DNA of 9,269 nucleotides from Thiomargarita sp. (lineage in GTDB: Bacteria; Pseudomonadota; Gammaproteobacteria; Beggiatoales; Beggiatoaceae). How positions within the stretch are numbered: position 1 is the stretch's first letter; every line of letters begins with the position of its first letter. Location of the stretch: positions 1 to 9,269 of the forward strand of contig JAUXCJ010000014.1 of assembly GCA_030618965.1 (NCBI GenBank), in the 5' to 3' direction. The position numbers and the translations under genes were made by a program. The notes under the pieces were generated by a model, which worked only from the letters and a program-made list of their open reading frames with translations, was not told the origin of the DNA and searched no databases. Shown here piece after piece: positions 1 to 5,840 of the stretch.

Positions 1-77
1 TCTTCTATTTCATTTGTCAAAACAAACCATAAATGAACTTCATTTTGGGGAAGTTTAGTAACTAATACTTTTCCCAA
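1..77 (-). CDS. Partial CDS (N-terminus only), possible Sfp-type 4'-phosphopantetheinyl transferase
   Basis: An open minus-strand frame starts at TTG (77-75) and runs off the left edge, giving about 25 residues. The readable part includes LPQNEVHLWFVLTNEIE. The pattern LPxNEVHLW near the N-terminus, followed by an acidic/Ile stretch, is what I remember from Sfp/AcpT-type phosphopantetheinyl transferases, which load the 4'-phosphopantetheine arm onto carrier proteins. The catalytic motifs of that family lie beyond the edge and cannot be checked. No ATG is available between the upstream in-frame TGA and this segment. A purine-rich AAAAGG (90-85) lies 7 nt before the TTG and supports that start. 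The frame overlaps the end of the upstream small gene by 16 bp, which suggests translational coupling. The family call is inference from a short peptide. Confidence 0.45.
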   Translation of the reverse strand, partial: MGKVLVTKLPQNEVHLWFVLTNEIE

Positions 78-394
78 GCTAAAACCTTTTCTTCAAAAAA
101 ATCGCACATTCCACAATCATGGCAAGCAGAGCCATTTAATGCGGCTAATGGAAATTCCTTCCCGACAAGCTGCCGTATTTCCCCTTCATATTGATCAAAT
201 GAATCTTTTGCTTGAGATAACATGGTTTCTAACATAGCTGTGAAGCGGTGATATGAATCTGTCAAATCTTGACAATGCTCAACTTGATTCGACTTCATAG
301 CTATGTCATTCAAGCTATTCACCAATGAGCGTTTACGATCCACTATTTCGGCGTTGCCGGTTTGGTATTTCTTTTTCCATCTGATTGAACGCAT
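62..394 (-). CDS. Small hypothetical protein with C-terminal CxxCxxC cluster
   Basis: This is a 110-residue protein that I do not recognise. The N-terminus is basic (RWKKKY). The middle (about 20-80) is polar and charged and reads as mostly helical, possibly coiled coil. The C-terminus holds a cysteine cluster, C91-H-D-C94-G-M-C97, plus a lone C41. A CxxCxxC group could bind zinc or an iron-sulfur cluster, but three clustered ligands with one His do not allow a choice. No signal peptide or membrane segment is visible. The start is ATG at 394-392, preceded by a GAGAG-type ribosome binding site about 7 nt upstream. It follows dnaN on the same strand after 78 bp, so the two may be cotranscribed, and it overlaps the partial gene at the left edge. 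It sits where recF is usually found but has no P-loop and is far too short to be RecF. Confidence 0.7.
   Translation of the reverse strand: MRSIRWKKKYQTGNAEIVDRKRSLVNSLNDIAMKSNQVEHCQDLTDSYHRFTAMLETMLSQAKDSFDQYEGEIRQLVGKEFPLAALNGSACHDCGMCDFFEEKVLAWEKY
85..90 (-). promoter_or_regulatory. Ribosome binding site supporting a TTG start at 77
   Basis: Minus-strand AAAAGG is followed by 7 nt and then TTG. It lies inside the 3' end of the preceding small gene, as expected for an overlapping, coupled gene pair. Confidence 0.4.
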
Positions 395-430
395 AAATTT
401 TCTCTCTAATTATGGATAAGTTATTGGAAT

Positions 431-448
431 CCAAAGCTTTAGCGTTGG
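431..448. repeat. Weak hairpin downstream of dnaN
   Basis: CCAAAGCT (431-438) and AGCGTTGG (441-448) form an inverted repeat with one mismatch and a two-base centre. It lies 25-42 nt past the dnaN stop on the minus strand. There is no T-run after it on that strand, so it is not a canonical rho-independent terminator. Confidence 0.25.
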
Positions 449-472
449 GACTTCGGACGATTATTTTTTTGA

Positions 473-1579
473 CTATAGGCGCATTGGCATAACAACTAAT
501 TTGCAATCATCGTTATCTTCTTCTGTAATCAAGCATGAGCTATTGGAATCGCCGAAAGCCAATTGCACCATGCCAGTTGACACCACATTAATAGCATCAA
601 GCAAATACGCACCATTAAAACCGATTTCTAAGTCTTCACCGTTATATTCTATTTCTACAACTTCTTCTGCCTCTTCTTGATAGGCGTTTTTGCCATTCAG
701 GTTTAGAAAACCTGTGGTGAGCGATAGCCTCACGCCTTTGTATTTTTCATTTGATAAAATTACAGCGCGTGCAATACTTTGTTTTAATTTCTGCGTATCG
801 ACAAGAATAATTTTATCTGGAGAAGCTGGAACAACATTTTGCCAATCAGGAAATTGCCCGTCGATCAACTTTGATGTCATCACCAGCGCATCGTTTAATT
901 GAATCCTTATATGGTTCTGATCGCTGGTGACAATAATTTCCGCCTCATTATCTGTGAGCAGTTTCAATAACTCCAATACTGCTTTACGCGGGATAATCAC
1001 CTGTGCCGTTTGTTGGCTGTCAAAATCATGCTGTGCCACCGCCATTCGATGGCCATCTGTCCCCACCAAAGAAATTTTGCCATCAGCAATTTCCAATAAT
1101 AAGCCGGTCAAATAATAACGTACATCGTTTACAGCAATACAAAACGAGGTTTTAGATAATAAATTTTTAAATTGTTGCCCTGATATTTGAAATTCGGTTG
1201 GCTCAACAAGTTCAGGCGTTTCAGGAAAATCCTCAGCGGGCAAGGTTTGTAATTTAAATTTACTTTTGCCAGCCTTAATGGTGGCAATATTGTCGTCTAT
1301 TGATACTTTAATCAGCGCACTGTCAGGTAATGATTTGCAAATATCAAAAAATTTCCGCGCGGGTAGCGTTGTTTCTCCATCGTTGTCAATCCCACCCATT
1401 TCTAGGGATAAGCGACATGCGATTTCTACCTCGGCATCAGTAGCTGTAAGGTGTAGGGCGTTATCTTTGACACGACACAGGCAGTTAGCCATAATAGGTA
1501 GGGTTTGCCGTTGCTCAACAACCCCAATGATCATTTTTAAGGGGGTTAATAATTCTTTTCTTTGAATTTCAAAGTACAT
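473..1579 (-). CDS. dnaN: DNA polymerase III beta subunit (sliding clamp)
   Basis: DnaN forms the ring-shaped homodimer that tethers DNA polymerase III and other repair and replication factors to DNA. The 368-residue product matches the family length (366 in E. coli). It shows three clamp-fold domains of roughly 1-120, 128-246 and 247-368. Recognisable segments are the N-terminal LLTPLKMIIGVVEQRQTLPI, the TDGHRMA motif in domain 2, DGQFPDW, and the family-typical C-terminus VVMPMRL, which lines the peptide-binding pocket. ATG at 1579-1577 fits the family start exactly, but no clear Shine-Dalgarno precedes it (AATAACCTA only). It is divergent from rpmH with 166 bp between them. In most gammaproteobacteria dnaA is immediately upstream and recF immediately downstream; here neither is, and a small Cys-rich protein follows. 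The gene looks intact. Confidence 0.97.
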   Translation of the reverse strand: MYFEIQRKELLTPLKMIIGVVEQRQTLPIMANCLCRVKDNALHLTATDAEVEIACRLSLEMGGIDNDGETTLPARKFFDICKSLPDSALIKVSIDDNIATIKAGKSKFKLQTLPAEDFPETPELVEPTEFQISGQQFKNLLSKTSFCIAVNDVRYYLTGLLLEIADGKISLVGTDGHRMAVAQHDFDSQQTAQVIIPRKAVLELLKLLTDNEAEIIVTSDQNHIRIQLNDALVMTSKLIDGQFPDWQNVVPASPDKIILVDTQKLKQSIARAVILSNEKYKGVRLSLTTGFLNLNGKNAYQEEAEEVVEIEYNGEDLEIGFNGAYLLDAINVVSTGMVQLAFGDSNSSCLITEEDNDDCKLVVMPMRL

Positions 1580-1616
1580 TAGGTTATTGTCTATAGTTGT
1601 TAGGTTAATTTAAAGT

Positions 1617-1645
1617 ATTATAATATAATAAATTCTGCTAATAAA
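1617..1645 (-). promoter_or_regulatory. Candidate dnaN promoter
   Basis: On the minus strand a perfect -10 TATAAT (1622-1617) is preceded, after 17 bp, by a weak -35 TTTATT (1645-1640). Initiation near 1610 would leave a leader of about 30 nt. This spacer is very AT-rich, so chance matches are likely. Confidence 0.4.
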
Positions 1646-1662
1646 GCATCTTTTATATATTC

Positions 1663-1692
1663 TTGACAAATCATTGAATAAAGCAATACGAT
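1663..1692 (+). promoter_or_regulatory. Candidate rpmH operon promoter
   Basis: A perfect -35 TTGACA (1663-1668), an 18-bp spacer and a -10 TACGAT (1687-1692, 4 of 6 consensus bases) precede rpmH. Initiation near 1699 leaves a leader of about 47 nt containing a TAAGGA ribosome binding site (1731-1736). Position and orientation fit the start of the rpmH-rnpA-yidD-yidC transcript. Confidence 0.6.
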
Positions 1693-1745
1693 GCCCACAT
1701 TTTTAAGCTATTTTTTATTTATCATTTTTTTAAGGAAAATCTATA

Positions 1746-1880
1746 ATGAAAAGAACATTTCAACCAAGTAAATTAGTACGCAAGCGTCGTCATGGTTTTC
1801 GTTCTCGTATGCAAACTAAGAGTGGACGCAAAATTATTAACGCACGTCGCGCCAAAGGGCGTACTAAACTAAGCGCATAA
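1746..1880 (+). CDS. rpmH: 50S ribosomal protein L34
   Basis: A 44-residue, strongly basic protein begins MKRTFQPS and contains [18 protein letters not shown] and ends [10 protein letters not shown]. These are the universal L34 signatures, and the length is normal for the family (46 in E. coli). L34 is a small component of the large ribosomal subunit that binds 23S rRNA. The ATG at 1746 follows TAAGGA with a spacing of 9 nt. It is the first gene of the classic rpmH-rnpA-yidD-yidC operon, and rnpA begins 6 nt after its stop. The gene is intact. What is unusual is the upstream neighbour: dnaN rather than dnaA. Confidence 0.97.
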   Translation: MKRTFQPSKLVRKRRHGFRSRMQTKSGRKIINARRAKGRTKLSA

Positions 1881-1886
1881 GAACTT

Positions 1887-2249
1887 ATGAGTGCCCCCTA
1901 TCGATTGACACGACAACAACGCATGTTAAAAGCCTATGATTATCAATCTGTTTTTGAACAGGCTTGCAAATCTTCGGATCGTTATTTAGTTGTATTGGCA
2001 AGGAATAATGGACAGGATAGCGCACGTTTAGGATTGGCGATTAGTAAAAAACGAATTAAACTTGCAGTGGGGAGAAATCGCCTTAAACGTTTGATTCGTG
2101 AATCTTTTCGACATAATCAATCAACATTAAGCGGCTTAGATTGTGTGGTTTTGGCAAGAACTGGGGTCGCTCATGCAAATAATCAGACCTTACTACTTTC
2201 ATTAGCAAGGCATTGGCAACAAATATCAAGTCGATGCAAAAAATCTTAA
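1887..2249 (+). CDS. rnpA: Ribonuclease P protein component
   Basis: RnpA is the protein subunit of RNase P. It helps the catalytic RNA bind pre-tRNA and remove the 5' leader. The 120-residue product is of normal length (119 in E. coli). It shows the diagnostic RNR motif at about 60-75 ([16 protein letters not shown]), the preceding [13 protein letters not shown] strand and helix, and an N-terminal RLTRQQRML...Y-x-x-VFEQ segment typical of the family. The ATG lies 6 nt after the rpmH stop with only a weak ribosome binding site (TAAGAAC), so translation probably depends on coupling. The last 16 nt overlap yidD. The product is cytoplasmic and basic, and the gene looks intact. Confidence 0.96.
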   Translation: MSAPYRLTRQQRMLKAYDYQSVFEQACKSSDRYLVVLARNNGQDSARLGLAISKKRIKLAVGRNRLKRLIRESFRHNQSTLSGLDCVVLARTGVAHANNQTLLLSLARHWQQISSRCKKS

Positions 2250-2470
2250 CTTTATTAATACGAGGCTATCAGCTATTCATCAGTCCTTTGTTAGGACCGC
2301 ATTGTCGATTCCATCCGAGCTGCTCTGAATATGCATTGATTGCCATTAAAACTCATGGTGCGCTATACGGCCTCCTATTAGCTGTGAAACGAATATTTCG
2401 TTGTCACCCGTGGCACCCCGGCGGATTTGACCCGGTTCCAGAGCGAAGGAAAAACAAGAAACATGGATAA
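2234..2470 (+). CDS. yidD: Membrane protein insertion efficiency factor YidD
   Basis: YidD is a small amphipathic protein at the inner membrane that assists YidC-dependent insertion of membrane proteins. The 78-residue product starts [20 protein letters not shown] and carries the family motifs C24-RFHPSC30-SEYA, HGALYG, and [14 protein letters not shown] (56-69), including the three conserved cysteines C24, C30 and C57. I chose the ATG at 2234 because it gives the usual family N-terminus (MxKxLxxLIRxYQ). An in-frame TTG at 2213 would add seven residues without family support. The gene overlaps rnpA by 16 nt and yidC by 8 nt, consistent with translational coupling across the operon. The C-terminus is a short basic tail (ERRKNKKHG). 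Confidence 0.95.
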   Translation: MQKILTLLIRGYQLFISPLLGPHCRFHPSCSEYALIAIKTHGALYGLLLAVKRIFRCHPWHPGGFDPVPERRKNKKHG

Positions 2471-4136
2471 TGTTAGACTAATATTGATGATGTCTTTGGG
2501 CTTTATATTATTATTGATGTATCAGGCATGGCAAGAAGATTATGGTCCTAAGCAGCCGAGAGTGGCAAGCACTGGCACCGCTTCTAGCCAAGATTCAGAT
2601 AGCACCACGTCTTCGGTTCCTTCTGTATCAAGCTCAACATCTGAAGAAATTCCCACCACTAGCAAGGCTTCTCCGGTTGAGCTACCTGTTACGCAAAATC
2701 AACGTCCTTTATCAAGCAACTCTCGTATTTTTGTTGAAACTGATGTATTTAAGCTTGAAATTGATACGATGGGTGGTGATGTCCGGCGAGTTTCTTTACG
2801 GAATTACCCCGTTACAATAGAAAATCCTGACGATCCTTTGATTTTGATGAATGATGAATTGCCGAATTTATTTGTGGCACAATCAGGCTTAGTATCTAAA
2901 CAGGGCGCCCCAACACATTTAACAGCCTATAAAAGTGAGCAAAGCCATTACAAACTCAAGGATGATTCTTTAAAAGTAAAATTGAGTTGGCAAAAGGAAG
3001 GGATTAAAGTCAATAAAATTTATACTTTTCACAAAGGTAGTTATGTGATTGGTGTTAAATATATTGTCGAAAATCATTCTGAAAATAAATGGCAAGGGAA
3101 TTTATATGGACAATTTCAACGCACTGAAGCTGATTTAGGAGGCTCTCGTTTTCTTTATACTTATATGGGTGGCGCGATTTCTAGTCCCGAAGAGCTTTAT
3201 GAGAAAATTTCCTTTGATGATATGCGGGATGGAAGTTTAAATCAAGAAAATCGTGCGCCTTGGAAACAAGGCTGGGTAGCTATGCTTCAGCATTATTTTG
3301 TAGCTGCATGGATACCTAAGCCAGATCAGCTATATGAATATGAAACCGCCGTATTTTCAGGAGGCCGCCATGCGCTGAGACTGAAGGGTCCGCAACAAAC
3401 AATTGCAGCTCATCAACAAGAAACTTTCAATCTTAGCTTATATGTTGGACCTAAAATACAAGACAAACTAGGCGAATTAGCCCCTGGACTGGAACTGACA
3501 GTGGATTATGGTTGGCTCTGGTTTATTGCACAGCCTTTGTTTTGGATGATGGCAAAGATTTTTGAATGGTTGGGAAACTGGGGCTGGGCGATTATTTTTA
3601 TAACGATACTAATCAAACTGGCTTTTTTCCATCTTTCAGCTAAGAGCTATAAGTCTATGGCCAATATGCGCCGCTTGCAACCGCGTTTAGTCTCACTCAA
3701 GGAACGTTATGGCGATGATAAGGCTCGCTTGAATCAAGCAATGATGGAAATGTATAAAAAGGAAAAAATCAATCCATTGGGCGGCTGTTTACCGATAGTG
3801 GTTCAAATACCGGTTTTTATTGCGCTTTATTGGGTTCTATTGGAAAGCGTAGAATTGCGGCAAGCCCCCTTTATTTTCTGGATCAAAGATTTATCAACAG
3901 AAGACCCGTATTATGTGCTACCCGTTATCATGGGCGTGACGATGTTTTTGCAACATCACTTGAATCCAGCCCCAATTGATCCGGTGCAACAAAAGGTAAT
4001 GATGGCTTTACCATTTGTATTTACAATCTTTTTTGCATTTTTCCCAGCAGGATTGGTGCTTTATTGGGTAGTTAATAATATCTTGTCGATTTCTCAACAA
4101 TGGGTGATTACCAAACAAATTGACCAAACGGTTTAA
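2463..4136 (+). CDS. yidC: Membrane protein insertase YidC
   Basis: YidC inserts and folds inner-membrane proteins, alone or with SecYEG. The product is 557 residues (548 in E. coli). It shows TM1 (about 4-20), a Ser/Thr-rich linker (about 38-85), the large periplasmic P1 domain (about 88-340), an amphipathic segment (about 351-366) and TM2 (about 373-393). The cytoplasmic helical hairpin (about 394-438, LQPRL...KERYGDDK...[12 protein letters not shown]) and the remaining TM helices follow (439-461, 484-500, 511-527, 529-548). The motifs [16 protein letters not shown] and [13 protein letters not shown] are diagnostic. K385 occupies the place of E. coli R366, keeping the positive charge in the insertion groove; I believe this is common in gammaproteobacteria. 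The ATG at 2463 was preferred over an in-frame TTG at 2427 because it gives the standard N-terminus and has AAGGA upstream (12 nt). mnmE, the usual next gene, is absent. Confidence 0.98.
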   Translation: MDNVRLILMMSLGFILLLMYQAWQEDYGPKQPRVASTGTASSQDSDSTTSSVPSVSSSTSEEIPTTSKASPVELPVTQNQRPLSSNSRIFVETDVFKLEIDTMGGDVRRVSLRNYPVTIENPDDPLILMNDELPNLFVAQSGLVSKQGAPTHLTAYKSEQSHYKLKDDSLKVKLSWQKEGIKVNKIYTFHKGSYVIGVKYIVENHSENKWQGNLYGQFQRTEADLGGSRFLYTYMGGAISSPEELYEKISFDDMRDGSLNQENRAPWKQGWVAMLQHYFVAAWIPKPDQLYEYETAVFSGGRHALRLKGPQQTIAAHQQETFNLSLYVGPKIQDKLGELAPGLELTVDYGWLWFIAQPLFWMMAKIFEWLGNWGWAIIFITILIKLAFFHLSAKSYKSMANMRRLQPRLVSLKERYGDDKARLNQAMMEMYKKEKINPLGGCLPIVVQIPVFIALYWVLLESVELRQAPFIFWIKDLSTEDPYYVLPVIMGVTMFLQHHLNPAPIDPVQQKVMMALPFVFTIFFAFFPAGLVLYWVVNNILSISQQWVITKQIDQTV

Positions 4137-4174
4137 ATTGTTCTATAGATGTTCAGATCAATAAATTCACTTAA

Positions 4175-4207
4175 AAACCTCCGAGGTTTCCAAAACCTCG
4201 GAGGTTT
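4175..4207. repeat. Perfect palindromic repeat, copy 1 (ACCTCCGAGGT type)
   Basis: Arms AAACCTCCGAGGTTT (4175-4189) and AAACCTCGGAGGTTT (4193-4207) are exact reverse complements, giving a 15-bp stem around CCA. Each arm is itself nearly palindromic (CCTC-N-GAGG). It lies 38 bp after yidC and 21 bp before the CAP gene. A second copy lies beyond the CAP gene at 4872-4904. No T-run follows on either strand, so it could slow transcription or stabilise the mRNA end but is not a standard terminator. Confidence 0.9.
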
Positions 4208-4228
4208 GGCTCTTACAAGGAAATTAAA

Positions 4229-4756
4229 ATGATGAAAAAAAACATCTGTATTGGATTATGCGCTTATATATTTGCTTCTGGCGCGAGTGCGGAAAGCATT
4301 AATAAAGCCGAAATGGTGAATGCCCATAATAAGTGGCGTTCAGAAGTTGGTGTACGAAATCTAGTTTGGTCTAACAGAGTAGCCAGAGTCGCACAATCTT
4401 GGGCTAATCAGCTAAAAAATGAAGGCTGTGCCATGAGACACAGTCCAAGAACACAACGCCAAGGTTATGGAGAAAATCTTTATTGGGCAAGTGCAGTGAG
4501 ATGGTCAAACGGCCTGCGTGAAGTTCAAAATGTGAGTTCCAGAAAAGTTGTTGATAGCTGGGGAAGTGAAAAGGCGGACTACCGTTATAGCAGTAATAGT
4601 TGTAACCGAGGCGCAGTCTGTGGACATTACACGCAAGTTGTGTGGAATAAAACGACAAAAGTCGGTTGTGGCATGGCGATTTGTGATGATAAGGCGCAAA
4701 TCTGGGTTTGTAATTATGATCCGGCGGGTAATTATATTGGGGTGAGACCTTATTAA
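4229..4756 (+). CDS. Secreted CAP-domain (PR-1/SCP-like) protein
   Basis: The product is 175 residues. A signal peptide covers about 1-21 (cleavage after ASGASA), followed by one CAP/SCP domain filling the rest, so it is probably secreted or periplasmic. CAP signatures are visible: AHNKWR (32-37), GENLYW (81-86), GHYTQVVW (132-139) with VGCG (145-148), and WVCNYDPAGNYIGVRPY at the end. The cavity tetrad of CAP proteins can be assigned as H71, E82, E114 and H133. Six cysteines (67, 125, 131, 147, 152, 161) could make three disulfides, as in plant PR-1 proteins. CAP proteins bind sterols, lipids or peptides or act extracellularly; the specific role here is unknown. ATG 4229 or ATG 4232 follows AAGGA (4217-4221). 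The gene sits where mnmE is expected and is bracketed by matching palindromes, which suggests an accessory insertion. Confidence 0.93.
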   Translation: MMKKNICIGLCAYIFASGASAESINKAEMVNAHNKWRSEVGVRNLVWSNRVARVAQSWANQLKNEGCAMRHSPRTQRQGYGENLYWASAVRWSNGLREVQNVSSRKVVDSWGSEKADYRYSSNSCNRGAVCGHYTQVVWNKTTKVGCGMAICDDKAQIWVCNYDPAGNYIGVRPY

Positions 4757-4757
4757 G

Positions 4758-4807
4758 GAATGAGAATTTGGACTCTGAAAATTCTTCAATTCTGCAAATT
4801 ATGATTC
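4758..4807. repeat. Imperfect inverted repeat after the CAP gene
   Basis: GAATGAGAATTTG (4758-4770) and CAAATTATGATTC (4795-4807) pair at 11 of 13 positions around a 24-nt centre, starting one base after the CAP stop. It resembles a decayed relative of the palindrome at 5801-5831 (GAATCAGAATT core). It could act as a weak terminator, but it has no T-run. Confidence 0.4.
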
Positions 4808-4871
4808 ATATACACAGATTTTCTATAGTAATCCTATTTTATTTACTTCGTTACTTCGTTTGTGGATACCA

Positions 4872-4904
4872 AGACCTCCGAGGTTTTGAAAACCTCGGAG
4901 GTCT
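4872..4904. repeat. Perfect palindromic repeat, copy 2 (ACCTCCGAGGT type)
   Basis: Arms AGACCTCCGAGGTTTT (4872-4887) and AAAACCTCGGAGGTCT (4889-4904) are exact complements over 16 bp around a single G. The core is the same as in the copy at 4175-4207. The outer base pairs differ as compensated pairs (AGA/TCT here, AAA/TTT there), so the stem has been preserved while the sequence changed. It lies between the convergent CAP gene and the exported hypothetical gene, where it could act for both. Confidence 0.9.
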
Positions 4905-4960
4905 ATTTACAACTTATTTAGGATTCCTATATTAAAATCCCTAATGTCACAATTAGGTAC

Positions 4961-5779
4961 TTATTTTAAGGTTTTTAAAATTCTCTCCTTATTATTTTGG
5001 ATTAAATCAAAAACAGTGCTATTGATACCCTGACAATCAGTATATGGCTTATTATGTTTTTTGATAAAACTTAATGCTTGATTGCGGAGTCCCAATTTTG
5101 CAGACACATAAAAATATTGTATAAAACCTGCTAGATAATTCTTTTCCTCATTCTCTTCAAGCAGCATTTTTTCAATGCTGGATAAATAGTGTTTTTGTAA
5201 ATAGCTTTTGAATTTAAAAGTGTTATTAATAAAGCTATGGTTTTGATAACTGATAATTTTGGGAAAAAAATAAGCTGGCGTGTCAAAATATTGAGCATAA
5301 AAACCGATAATCTCACAGTCTGTTTTCAGTTCAAACCATTCAAAGCGCATATCTTGAGTGACAATTTCTTCCTTACCATCTTTATCCACGTCAACGAATT
5401 CAAAGTTAGCAGGGGTTTCTTCTAAAACGCGATTCAATACTTCTCCATTTTTATCAAGCGTCAAATATCTTAGCGTTATGTAACCACCACTTTCGCCGCC
5501 GGAGTGGGTGCTATAAAAAAAGAACTGTTGAGTGCCTATTTTTTTAACAATAAATTCAAGAGGAATAGTGTCATCTTGAAAAAATATCACGCTTTTATCA
5601 GTGTTTGTGTTCGTCATTGTGATGGTGATATTGCTTAAAAAAGCAGCGAATTTGGATTCTTTGATTTTAACTTGAATGACATGATTTTCATCCCAAGAAA
5701 ATTGCATTTCTTTGGCATGAGAAAAGTTTGTATAAGAACAAATCAGCAAGAATGAGAATAATGAGATAAATTTAAACAT
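4961..5779 (-). CDS. Exported hypothetical protein with DxDxDG loop
   Basis: This is a 272-residue protein that I do not recognise. A signal peptide covers about 1-22 (hydrophobic FISLFSFLLICSYTNFSHA, then KE). C14 in LLIC does not make a good lipobox, so it is probably soluble in the periplasm or outside the cell. Residues 25-130 look beta-rich (alternating ITITMTN, FFFYSTHSGGESGGYITLRYL). At 128-139 the sequence FVDVDKDGKEEI is a DxDxDGxxE loop of the kind found in FG-GAP/VCBS-like calcium-binding proteins (D130, D132, D134, E138). Residues 195-272 look helical. C155 and C249 could form a disulfide. ATG 5779 follows AAGGAT with good spacing. The gene converges on the CAP gene and lies downstream of ycjF on the same strand, with a palindrome between. 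No function can be assigned. Confidence 0.75.
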   Translation of the reverse strand: MFKFISLFSFLLICSYTNFSHAKEMQFSWDENHVIQVKIKESKFAAFLSNITITMTNTNTDKSVIFFQDDTIPLEFIVKKIGTQQFFFYSTHSGGESGGYITLRYLTLDKNGEVLNRVLEETPANFEFVDVDKDGKEEIVTQDMRFEWFELKTDCEIIGFYAQYFDTPAYFFPKIISYQNHSFINNTFKFKSYLQKHYLSSIEKMLLEENEEKNYLAGFIQYFYVSAKLGLRNQALSFIKKHNKPYTDCQGINSTVFDLIQNNKERILKTLK

Positions 5780-5800
5780 ATAAATCCTTATGAATATTGT

Positions 5801-5831
5801 CTGAATCAGAATTCTACAAATTCTGATTCAG
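5801..5831. repeat. Perfect palindrome between ycjF and the exported protein gene
   Basis: CTGAATCAGAATT (5801-5813) and AATTCTGATTCAG (5819-5831) are exact complements over 13 bp around CTACA. It begins 9 bp past the ycjF stop and ends about 20 bp before the next start on the minus strand. A hairpin here could end the ycjX-ycjF transcript or sit in the leader of the following gene. No T-run follows. Confidence 0.85.
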
Positions 5832-5840
5832 TCAAACTAA

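Noticed and set aside
690..1565. Several plus-strand open frames inside dnaN
   Set aside because: They lie antisense to a well-supported dnaN, lack family-like sequence and are shadows of its codon use.
2427..2462. TTG-initiated extension of yidC
   Set aside because: It adds 12 residues not found in the family and lies within yidD; ATG 2463 gives the standard membrane-helix start.
2542..2820. 92-codon plus-strand frame inside yidC
   Set aside because: It is an alternative-frame shadow of the low-complexity Ser/Thr linker and P1 domain.
3600..3640. Lysine instead of arginine in YidC TM2 as a functional anomaly
   Set aside because: The positive charge is kept and, as far as I recall, Lys here is ordinary in many gammaproteobacteria.
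4404..4789. Minus-strand and alternative-frame open reading frames across the CAP gene
   Set aside because: They overlap a clear CAP-domain gene with a signal peptide and motifs; their translations look random.
4843..4858. Tandem duplication of TTACTTCG
   Set aside because: Only two 8-bp units in AT-rich DNA, with no link to a gene start or site.
4175..4904. The two palindromes as CRISPR repeats
   Set aside because: They are about 700 bp apart with a gene between and are fully self-complementary; an array needs short regular spacing.
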